Positions 55,513-62,018 of a stretch of 64,000 nucleotides of DNA are shown here, piece after piece. The stretch's first letter is position 1, and every line of letters starts with the position of its first letter. The notes beneath the pieces were generated by a model. The model had not been told where the DNA came from, did not search any database, and saw only the letters and a program-made list of their open reading frames with translations. Origin of the DNA: Halobacterium sp. DL1 (GTDB taxonomy: Archaea > Halobacteriota > Halobacteria > Halobacteriales > Halobacteriaceae); contig CP007060.1 in assembly GCA_000230955.3 (NCBI GenBank), positions 2,046,001 to 2,110,000 of the forward strand, read 5' to 3'. The translations under genes and the position numbers were made by a program.

Positions 55513-56385
55513 ATGTACGCCGACGTGAACGGGACCGAACTGTACTACGAACGCCTCGGTGACGAGGCCAACCCGTCGATCCTGACGCTCCACGGCGGGC
55601 CGGGCGTCGGCGACCACCGGAAGGCCAAAGAGGCGTACGAACCGCTCACCGACGACTACGAGGTCGTCGTCTACGACCACCGCGGCTGCGGGCTATCGGG
55701 TGAGGACCCACCCTACACGAACGAACAGTTCGCGAGGGACGCGAACGCGCTCCGCGAGCACCTCGGCCTGGGCACCGTCGTCCTCATCGGCGGCTCCTAC
55801 GGCGGCTTCATCACGCAGGAGTACCTCACTCGGTTCCCGGAGACCGTCGCGGGGTTCGTCCTCCGGGACACGGCGCCGAGCGGCGAGTACGACAAGCAGT
55901 CCCGCGAGAACGCCCGCGCCGGACTCCCGGAGGTTTGGGAGCGAGGGCTCGACGTCCCGGAGATCACCTTCGAGGAGTTCGACCGCGTGATGGACGGCCG
56001 AGCGCGGGACAACGAGGAGTTCAGGCGGGTCTTCCACGGCATCCTGCCGCTGTACGTGCCCGACCTGGACGAGTTCGACGCCGAGGCCGCCCGCGAGCAG
56101 ATCGAGGGCATCCACTACCACTACGAGACCCACAACGCGATGTTCTCCGAGGAACTGCCGAAGATGGACTACCGCGACCAGCTGCGCGAGGTCGACGTTC
56201 CGGGGCTCGTCACCGTGGGCCGCCACGACTGGATTACGCCCGTCGAGGCCAGCGAGGAGATACACGACCTGCTCCCCGACTCCCGCCTGGAGATATTCGA
56301 GGACAGCGGCCATTCGCCGAACCTCGACCAGCAGGAGGCGTACCTCGAGCGCGTCCGCGAGTTCCTCGACGAAATCGGCTACTGA
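55513..56385 (+). CDS. proline-iminopeptidase-like alpha/beta hydrolase
   Basis: A 290-residue serine hydrolase. SILTLHGGPGVGDH has the HGGPG oxyanion motif, VLIGGSYGGFITQEYL the nucleophile serine (GGSYGG), and EDSGHSPNLDQQEAYL the catalytic histidine. This is the S33 proline-iminopeptidase pattern. It lies 66 bp after dppF and probably helps degrade imported peptides, though other hydrolases share this fold. Confidence 0.9.
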   Translation: MYADVNGTELYYERLGDEANPSILTLHGGPGVGDHRKAKEAYEPLTDDYEVVVYDHRGCGLSGEDPPYTNEQFARDANALREHLGLGTVVLIGGSYGGFITQEYLTRFPETVAGFVLRDTAPSGEYDKQSRENARAGLPEVWERGLDVPEITFEEFDRVMDGRARDNEEFRRVFHGILPLYVPDLDEFDAEAAREQIEGIHYHYETHNAMFSEELPKMDYRDQLREVDVPGLVTVGRHDWITPVEASEEIHDLLPDSRLEIFEDSGHSPNLDQQEAYLERVREFLDEIGY

Positions 56386-56478
56386 CCGGCGACAGCCAGC
56401 GGGCCACTCCGACCACCGGCTCCCGGCAAGAGCCGCAGTCCTCCACAGTTTCTTGGCGACAGCGGTGGACAGGACAGT

Positions 56479-57966
56479 ATGAGCCAGGAACCGTCACCAG
56501 CGGACGTCGAGCGGTACGCGGAGCGGGCGGGCGTCCCCGTCGACGAGGAGACGGCTGCGGCGTTCGCCGAGCAGTTCGCCCAGCAGGACCAGTTACTGGC
56601 GGACCTCGACGCGCTCGAACCCCCAGAGCCGCCCGAGCGCGACCACTGGGAACCGACCGAGGAGGACGACCCGCTCGCCGCGTTCCTCACGCGCTGTGAC
56701 GTAGAGGGCGGCTCCGGTCCCCTCGACGGGATGACCGTCGGCGTGAAGGACAACCTCGCGGTGGCGGGAATCCCGATGACCTGCGGGTCGCCGGTGCTGG
56801 AGTCCTACGTCCCGGAGTTCGACGCGACGGTGGTCGAGCGCCTACTGGACGCCGGCGCGCGCGTCGTCGGGAAGACGAACATGGACGAACTGGCGTTCGG
56901 CGGCGAGGAAGCCACGATGCGGTTCCGCCTCGCGGGCAACCCCCACGACCCCGACCGCCACCCCGGCAGTTCCTCGGCGGGCAGCGGCATCGCCGCGGCG
57001 ACCGGCGAGGTCGACCTGGCCGTCGGAAGCGACACCGGCGGCTCCATCCGATTCCCGGCGGCCTGGAGCGGGACGCCCGGTATCAAGCCGACGCGGGGGC
57101 TCGTCTCCCACCACGGCTTCGTCCAGTACGGCAAGACCCTGGACAACGTCGGCCTGCTCGCGCCGACGGTGGAGAACCTCGCGCTCGGTCTAGACGAAAT
57201 CGCCGGCCCCGACGACCGCGACGAGCGCACGCTCGGCGCCGAAGTCGGGAACTACGCGGATGCCGTCGAGTCCGCCGACGGGAGCAGCCTGGAGGGGTTG
57301 ACCATCGGCCTGCCCGGGGAACTGTTCGGGAACGCGCCCGCGCTGGACGAGGTGACCCGGGACGCGCTCGACCGGCTGGCGGCGGACGGCGCCGAGCTAG
57401 TCGACGTCTCGATTCCGGACTACGACCTCTGGCTGCCGTCCTGGCTCGCCATCGGCATGACGGAGGTCGGCAACTACTTCCGCGCGAACGCGACGAACCA
57501 CTGGCTGTTCTCGGAGCCGTGGCCCAGCCTCAACGCCGCACTCCAGGAGGGGTTCGAGGAGCGCGCGGACGAACTCGGCCCCACGTTCGTCGGCGCACGA
57601 CTCTACGCCGAACACCTCTCGGAGGCCACGGGCGACCGGTACTACGGGCTCGCCCACGCTGCCCGCCAGCGGCTCGCGGCGGGCGTGGACGACGCGCTCG
57701 CCGACGTGGACGTGCTCGCCTCCACCACCGTCCCGATGCTCCCGCCGAAGTGGGGCGAAGGCGTCGAGGACGTCTTCGGCGCGCTCGCGAACACCGCACC
57801 GTTCAACGTCTCCGGCCATCCCGCCGTGAGCGTCCCCTCTGGCACCGTCGAGGGGCTTCCAGTGGGCCTCCAGTTCGTCGGCGAGCGCTACGACGAGGCG
57901 ACAATCCTCGCGGCCGCGGCCGAGTGGAGCGAGCGCCACGACTGGGCACAGCCTGAGTTCGAGTGA
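56479..57966 (+). CDS. amidase, amidase-signature family
   Basis: A 495-residue enzyme of the Ser-cisSer-Lys class. The catalytic lysine is in TVGVKDNLAVAG, the cis serine in HPGSSSAGSGIAAATG, and the nucleophile in GSDTGGSIRFPA. The N-terminal extension is longer than in GatA and the sequence around it differs, so a catabolic amidase is more likely than the tRNA amidotransferase subunit. It ends the peptide-use locus. Its substrate cannot be named. Confidence 0.93.
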   Translation: MSQEPSPADVERYAERAGVPVDEETAAAFAEQFAQQDQLLADLDALEPPEPPERDHWEPTEEDDPLAAFLTRCDVEGGSGPLDGMTVGVKDNLAVAGIPMTCGSPVLESYVPEFDATVVERLLDAGARVVGKTNMDELAFGGEEATMRFRLAGNPHDPDRHPGSSSAGSGIAAATGEVDLAVGSDTGGSIRFPAAWSGTPGIKPTRGLVSHHGFVQYGKTLDNVGLLAPTVENLALGLDEIAGPDDRDERTLGAEVGNYADAVESADGSSLEGLTIGLPGELFGNAPALDEVTRDALDRLAADGAELVDVSIPDYDLWLPSWLAIGMTEVGNYFRANATNHWLFSEPWPSLNAALQEGFEERADELGPTFVGARLYAEHLSEATGDRYYGLAHAARQRLAAGVDDALADVDVLASTTVPMLPPKWGEGVEDVFGALANTAPFNVSGHPAVSVPSGTVEGLPVGLQFVGERYDEATILAAAAEWSERHDWAQPEFE

Positions 57967-57991
57967 AAGATGGGTCGGGTTCGTGGTCGCA

Positions 57992-58125
57992 GGTCGGGGC
58001 GGATTCGAACCGGAGGCAGACGGTCGGCCTCGCTGCGCTCGGCCGCTGCGACTGCCAGGGTTCGAATCTGCGACACCACACACCTTCGAACGACGCGAGC
58101 GACACGGCGGTCGCTCGCGGTCGTT
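57992..58125. repeat. palindromic elements next to tRNA-Val, with a 21-bp tRNA 3'-end copy
   Basis: Arms cggattcgaaccggaggcag (58000-58019) and ctgccagggttcgaatctg (58052-58070) form an imperfect palindrome like that at 29141. A second hairpin has arms aacgacgcgagcgac (58089-58103) and a near-complement at 58110-58125. In addition, 57992-58012 repeats exactly 21 bases of the tRNA-Val 3' half (58141-58161). The repeat could be an old attachment-site copy or a tRNA-derived palindrome. Confidence 0.6.
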
Positions 58126-58138
58126 GCGTCAGTAGAAG

Positions 58139-58213
58139 TGGGTCGGGGCGGATTCGAACCGCCGACCTGCTCCGTGTGAAGGAGCCGTCATAGCCTGACT
58201 AGACCACCGACCC
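58139..58213 (-). tRNA. tRNA-Val (anticodon CAC)
   Basis: On the minus strand the 75 bases fold as a cloverleaf: acceptor GGGTCGG/CCGACCC, D-arm GTCTAGTCAGGCTATGAC, anticodon stem GCTCC/GGAGC with loop TTCACAC (anticodon CAC, reading GTG valine), five-base variable loop, T-arm GGCGG-TTCGAAT-CCGCC, discriminator A. CCA is not encoded and there is no intron. A TATA-like element (gccttaatgg on the minus strand, near 58238-58247) lies about 30 bp upstream. Confidence 0.96.
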
Positions 58214-58253
58214 GCAGTCCCGAGTACCCGGGTGCGGCCATTAAGGCTTGCGT

Positions 58254-58301
58254 TTACTGCCGAGTTAGCGCGTCCCGCTCGGCGCCGAACACTGTCCGCA
58301 T
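58254..58301 (-). CDS. possible 15-residue leaderless peptide
   Basis: ATG 58301 opens MRTVFGAERDALTRQ, stop at 58254-58256. An A-rich tract lies about 20-25 bp upstream on the minus strand, next to the palindrome at 58330. Such a short frame may be chance. Confidence 0.15.
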   Translation of the reverse strand: MRTVFGAERDALTRQ

Positions 58302-58329
58302 GGGGCGTGCACCGATGGATTTTTGTTCA

Positions 58330-58345
58330 TTTAGGCCAACCTAAA
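58330..58345. promoter_or_regulatory. perfect palindrome resembling a DtxR/IdeR-type iron box
   Basis: tttaggccaacctaaa has 6-bp perfect arms and a 4-bp spacer, in a tract more AT-rich than its surroundings. It resembles the half-sites (TTAGG...CCTAA) of metal-dependent DtxR-family repressors. It sits in the gap between the adenosyltransferase stop (58446) and tRNA-Val, with no clear gene start on either side. Most of the remaining 58214-58445 stretch holds nothing recognised. Confidence 0.4.
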
Positions 58346-58445
58346 CACTGTCGGCGGACGCGCCGGCCGTTCGCCCACGTCTGTCCCACCACCGTCGGCA
58401 ACCGCGCCCCAGACGGGGCGAAGGCATCATCTCGTCCGCGCGCCG

Positions 58446-58982
58446 TCAGTACGACGGCGACTCCTCGCGGACACCCGCTTCCTTGTTCGCCAGCCGCGCG
58501 AACACGAACAGCGCGTCCGAGAGGCGGTTCAGGTACGCGATAGCCTGCTCGTTGACGCCCTCCTCGTGGTCCGCGAACGCGACCGCGCGGCGCTCCGCGC
58601 GGCGGCAGACCGCCCGCGCCTGGTGGAGTTTCGCGCCCGACTCGCTGCCCCCGGGGAGGATGAACGACTGCAGCGGGTCGAGTCGCTCCTCGCAGGCGTC
58701 GATCCACTCCTCGACCTGGTCGACGTGGTCCTCGCGGACCACCGGGTCGTCCTCGTCCGGCTGGGGGTTTGCGAAGTCGGCCTGGAGGACGTGGAGATGG
58801 TTCTGGCAGGACTCGAGGTAGTCGTCGAGTTCGTCGACGCCCGTCGGTCGCGCGGTCCCGACCACGGCGTTCAGTTCGTCGACGGTGCCGTACGCCTCGA
58901 TGCGCGGACTGGCCTTCGAGACGCGGTCCATGTTCCGGAGGTCCGTCTCGCCGCTGTCCCCGCGGCGCGTGTATATCTTCAC
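58446..58982 (-). CDS. ATP:cob(I)alamin adenosyltransferase, PduO type
   Basis: A 178-residue enzyme making adenosylcobalamin from cobalamin and ATP. It begins MKIYTRRGDSGETDLRNMDR, the ATP loop of PduO-type enzymes, followed by EAYGTVDELNAVVGTA and RAVCRRAERRAVAF. The C-terminal helix carries YLNRLSDALFVFARLAN. The product would serve methylmalonyl-CoA mutase after the Pcc step. Its start overlaps the glutaredoxin-like gene stop (ATGA). Confidence 0.94.
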   Translation of the reverse strand: MKIYTRRGDSGETDLRNMDRVSKASPRIEAYGTVDELNAVVGTARPTGVDELDDYLESCQNHLHVLQADFANPQPDEDDPVVREDHVDQVEEWIDACEERLDPLQSFILPGGSESGAKLHQARAVCRRAERRAVAFADHEEGVNEQAIAYLNRLSDALFVFARLANKEAGVREESPSY

Positions 58983-59218
58983 GCCAGCGTCACCTCGACG
59001 TAGTCAAGGATGTTCTCGCTCTCGGCCATCGTCACGCCGCGCTCCTCGTCGACGAGCACCGGGACGCCGCGCTGGCCGCTCACGCGCTTGACGTCGTTCC
59101 GCTCGGAGTGCAGCGCCTCGACCCACTCCGTCTCGTAGTCGAGGCCGTGTTCGTCGAGGGCGTCCGAGACCGTCTCGCAGTACGGACAGCCGTCGAGTGC
59201 GTACAGGGTCAGAGCCAT
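58979..59218 (-). CDS. glutaredoxin-like redox protein
   Basis: A 79-residue thioredoxin-fold protein with CPYC (C11, C14) in LYALDGCPYCETVSDAL, TGVPV-type loop GQRGVPVLVDEERG and a C-terminal ESENILDYVEV helix. It is a likely electron carrier or disulfide reductant. It is translated with the adenosyltransferase (4-base overlap) and may keep cobalt reduced, an inference from linkage. Confidence 0.9.
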   Translation of the reverse strand: MALTLYALDGCPYCETVSDALDEHGLDYETEWVEALHSERNDVKRVSGQRGVPVLVDEERGVTMAESENILDYVEVTLA

Positions 59219-59303
59219 ACCCGAAGTTGACGCGGCGCAACCAAGAAGGTGGCCCCGAACGCCCGCCCGAACACTCTTGCTCGGGGCACGTCTGTGGCCG
59301 CCC

Positions 59304-59627
59304 ATGGCAGACAGTCTCTTCGAGACGACGTTCCGCGTCGGCGAAGTCGTCGACGCCGAACCGTTCGAGGAAGCCCGGAAGCCCGAACTCGCGAAACTCC
59401 AGGTCGACCTCGGCGACGAGGTCGTCAACTCGGCCGCACAGACCGGCTACAACTACACCCCAGACGAACTGGTCGGGCGGCAGGTGCTGTGTGCGACGAA
59501 CCTCGGCACCGTCAACATCGCCGGCTACGAATCAGAAGTGCTCACCGTCGGTGTCCCAGACGAGGACGACCACCCCGTGCTCGTCGCGCCGGACGAGGGC
59601 GTGCCGCTGGGCGGCGAACTCTACTGA
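59304..59627 (+). CDS. tRNA-binding (CsaA / EMAP-type) domain protein
   Basis: A 107-residue OB-fold protein: FRVGEVVDAEPFEEARKPELAKLQVDLGDE, AAQTGYNYTPDELVGRQVLCATNLGTVNIAG and VLTVGVPDEDDHPVLVAPDEGVPLGGEL are the CsaA/MetG C-terminal pattern. Stand-alone members bind tRNA or act as chaperones. The start is ATG 59304. Its stop overlaps the end of the convergent DUF547 gene by seven bases. Confidence 0.9.
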   Translation: MADSLFETTFRVGEVVDAEPFEEARKPELAKLQVDLGDEVVNSAAQTGYNYTPDELVGRQVLCATNLGTVNIAGYESEVLTVGVPDEDDHPVLVAPDEGVPLGGELY

Positions 59628-60334
59628 GGTTCCTCGGGGGCCTTGCGGCGCTCGTCGTCCCCTCCCGCGGACGGCGTGGGAGCGACGTACGAAAGTCGCG
59701 GCTTCGCGTCCTCGGGGAGCACCTCGTGCTCGGCGAGTAACTCTCGAACGCCGTCGGGGCCGCCGAAATCCCCCCGGTACCAGAGGAAGACGCGGGGAAC
59801 GCGAGCGACGTCCGAGCCGTCGTCGTAGACGACGGTCGCGTCGAGATACCGGGCTGTCACCCCTCCCAGGTCGTCGTCCACGCTCTCGGCCCTGAACGAC
59901 GGGACGAGCCGTGGCGCTCGGCGCGCGGCCAGCACGGCGAAGTGGACCCGCGGGTCGAGTTCGTCGAGGCTGTGACGGCGCGCGAACTGTCCGGGGAGCG
60001 GGTCGGGGAGGTAGCCGAAGCCGTACTTCCAGCGGCCGGCGCGCAACAGCTTGTGTGCGACGTGGTCCGCGTCGATGCGCGTCCCGGCGACGAGACAGGA
60101 GTCGTTCGTCGGCCCGTCGCGGGACTGCTCGGCGAGCGCACCGTGGACGTTCAGCCAGAACGCCTTCGCTGCGAGCTGGTCGTCGCCCAGACGATCGAGG
60201 ACGCGCTCCTCGAGGGCCGCCAGCGAGTCGAACAGTCTCGCGTCGCCGTTGCTGTCGTGGACGGCGTGGCGCAGCCGCCGAGACGCCGCTGTCAGGTCTC
60301 GGGCCGCCGTGGTGTCTGCGTTCGGCGCGAACAT
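59621..60334 (-). CDS. DUF547 domain protein
   Basis: A 237-residue protein. KAFWLNVHGALAEQSR, AGRWKYGFGYLPDPLPGQFARRHSLDELDPRVHFAVLAARRAPRLVPSF and TARYLDATVVYDD match the DUF547 core, which resembles papain-like or transglutaminase folds. The start is taken as ATG 60334 (MFAPNADTT); the frame is open upstream to 60427. Function unknown. Confidence 0.82.
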   Translation of the reverse strand: MFAPNADTTAARDLTAASRRLRHAVHDSNGDARLFDSLAALEERVLDRLGDDQLAAKAFWLNVHGALAEQSRDGPTNDSCLVAGTRIDADHVAHKLLRAGRWKYGFGYLPDPLPGQFARRHSLDELDPRVHFAVLAARRAPRLVPSFRAESVDDDLGGVTARYLDATVVYDDGSDVARVPRVFLWYRGDFGGPDGVRELLAEHEVLPEDAKPRLSYVAPTPSAGGDDERRKAPEEPQ

Positions 60335-60531
60335 TTGGGGGAATCCACACGGCCGGTTCCGTGTTACTCTGTGCCACAAAATCCGGCGCTCAGCTACATA
60401 CGTCTGACGGCGACCTCTAGTAGCCAACAGAATTCTTCGTCGAAGAAATCGCCGGACGCGACCCTTTCACGCCCACACAGAACGGGCGCCCCCTCGCGGT
60501 GTCCAGAAGCTCGCCCGAATTTTTCTATATC

Positions 60532-60550
60532 GTGGTATGAAGTTTACCAC
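60532..60550. promoter_or_regulatory. inverted repeat just upstream of a TATA box
   Basis: Arms gtggta and taccac with a 7-bp spacer, directly followed by cataaatacc (60550-60559), a TATA-like box. Between the divergent DUF547 and zinc-ribbon genes, it is placed as an operator for the gene at 60618. The rest of the 283-bp gap holds nothing recognised. Confidence 0.4.
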
Positions 60551-60617
60551 ATAAATACCCCCCGGCAGAGTTCCCGAAACCAGTACGTTGAACTGCCTCG
60601 CAATTCGAGTGCGTCGT

Positions 60618-60788
60618 ATGGCCCGCGAACTCGAACACGACTGCCCCAGCTGCGAGACTGAGCGGACGTTCTACCGCGCCGCCGCGACGAACCTCCACCT
60701 CGGGTTGAAGACGAAGTGGTACTGCCCGGAGTGCAGCTACGGATTCATCCGCATCGACGGCGACATCGACTCCTCGGTCTCGGCGTAA
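60618..60788 (+). CDS. 56-residue zinc-ribbon protein (HVO_0649-like)
   Basis: MARELEHDCPSCETERTFYR carries the first CxxC pair and YCPECSYGFIRIDGDIDSSV the second, with a 29-residue spacer. This is a small treble-clef or ribbon of a type common in haloarchaea (I recall it as DUF7838). Zinc binding is likely; function unknown. A palindrome and TATA box lie at 60532-60559. Confidence 0.8.
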   Translation: MARELEHDCPSCETERTFYRAAATNLHLGLKTKWYCPECSYGFIRIDGDIDSSVSA

Positions 60789-61066
60789 CGTTTCACCAGC
60801 GCCCAGCCGACTGGATCGTCGAACCCTATTCTCCACCCTCGAACCCCTGGGGTGGCCTCCACGAGAGCGTATCTCCGAACTCGCGTTTCGGTGTCCTGAG
60901 CGGGCCACCGATATTTCGCCCTCTCGGAGAGGGCGAGAACGGTTTCGCCCTCGGCAGCAAGTAGCAGTGCTGAGCAAACGTGCTGGAGCGTTGAATTCGA
61001 GTTTCCCTCAGTCCAGCGAGCGTAGCCGACGGCAACGCCGTTTGCTGCGTCCAAACTGGTGAAACG
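60789..61066. mobile_element. candidate MITE-like element with 11-bp terminal inverted repeats
   Basis: cgtttcaccag (60789-60799) and ctggtgaaacg (61056-61066) are exact inverted copies 278 bp apart end to end. The interior holds a strong hairpin near 60920 (cgccctct and agagggcg) but no convincing gene; a 105-residue minus-strand frame (60737-61054) overlaps the real zinc-ribbon gene. No clear target-site duplication is visible. It may be a degraded insertion or a coincidence. Confidence 0.3.
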
Positions 61067-61542
61067 CCGCCACCGAGTCGATTTTGCGTGGTTTCGAGTC
61101 TCATGAGGATGGCCTGGCCGGCTCCTGGCCCAACATTCTCGCTACAAGTCAGGAGAGGAGTCACTGGGCAGGAGATCGTCCCGCGTCCGGTCGAGTAACT
61201 GACTCCACGCGGGCGAGTTGCCGAGACGAGGCCCGGGGTTCGAGATACCTCCTGTCCTCTGACGGATGCCCCCGCCAGAGTTTCATCGAGGCCATCCGCC
61301 CGCACAGCGACTCGAATCCGACCAAAATCGGCGTTCCAATCCCTCACCGGCTGATATTCCGCCGCCGACCGGCGTGCAGAACCGGGCGAATGAATCGTAT
61401 TCTGCGATATAGAATCGGGAGACGGCTCGGGGGCAACACCCTTCGCGCCGGGAGGAAACTAAGCAGCCGCTACGGCGGGAGAATCGGGAGACCGAGGAGC
61501 GCTACGCGTCGAGTTCGGCGGAGAACGGGCGGGTCGCGCTGG
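61067..61542. other. gene-free stretch of about 480 bp
   Basis: The open frames are short or read poorly, and codon bias does not fit the neighbours. I see no repeat, tRNA or strong fold. Together with the element at 60789 it forms a 754-bp gap, the longest in the window, and may be decayed sequence. Confidence 0.4.
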
Positions 61543-61968
61543 TCAGGTCTCGGAGAGAGCCGTGAACCCGTCGACCGGAATGACCGAGTAGTCGACGGAG
61601 AGCGTGTCCTTGGTGGCGCGGATGCGGCCGACGAACTCCGATATCTCGGAGAGCTTCCCCTCGAGGATGAACAGTTCCATGCAGTAGTGGTCGCCGACGT
61701 GGTTGTGGACGTTCGACGTGACGAGGCCCTCGTACTCGTGGCGGAGGCCCATCATGCGCTCCTCGACGGTGGAGTTCTCGTAGCTGAACAGGACGGTGAC
61801 GACGCCGATGAGCGGGCGGTCCTCGAGCTGTTTGTCCTCGAACTCGCCGAGGAGGTTCCGGCCAGCCTCGCGGATGACCTCGCTGCGGCCGGTGTAGCCG
61901 TGGTCCTCCGCGAACTCGTCGATGCGTTGGAGCAGTTCGTCCGGCATCGAGACGCTGACGACGGTCAT
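61543..61968 (-). CDS. nikR: nickel-responsive regulator, NikR family
   Basis: A 141-residue regulator. Residues 1-45 are the ribbon-helix-helix DNA-binding domain ([38 protein letters not shown]); the rest is the ACT-like tetramer domain. The high-affinity nickel ligands known from E. coli NikR are all in place: H77, H88, H90 and C96 ([10 protein letters not shown]). No nickel transporter lies next door. A near-perfect 25-bp palindrome between its TATA box and ATG suggests autoregulation. Confidence 0.92.
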   Translation of the reverse strand: MTVVSVSMPDELLQRIDEFAEDHGYTGRSEVIREAGRNLLGEFEDKQLEDRPLIGVVTVLFSYENSTVEERMMGLRHEYEGLVTSNVHNHVGDHYCMELFILEGKLSEISEFVGRIRATKDTLSVDYSVIPVDGFTALSET

Positions 61969-61970
61969 GT

Positions 61971-61995
61971 ATTAATCGAGGCCGCGTCGAGTAAT
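61971..61995. promoter_or_regulatory. palindrome between the nikR TATA box and start (candidate NikR operator)
   Basis: Arms attaatcga and tcgagtaat (one mismatch) with a 7-bp spacer cover the space between ATG 61968 and a TATA-like tract (ccttattac on the minus strand, about 61992-62000). Bound protein would block initiation. The spacing differs from the 16-bp spacer of the E. coli nik operator. Confidence 0.5.
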
Positions 61996-62018
61996 AAGGA
62001 TTTGCTACTCGTGGGGCG

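Noticed and set aside
58000-58070. second tRNA next to tRNA-Val
   Set aside because: The T-arm similarity is not followed by the rest of a cloverleaf; it fits a palindromic repeat instead.
60737-61054. 105-residue minus-strand ORF
   Set aside because: It overlaps the 3' end of the zinc-ribbon gene on the opposite strand, has no promoter in place, and lies within the candidate MITE. It may be relic sequence, but I cannot support a gene.
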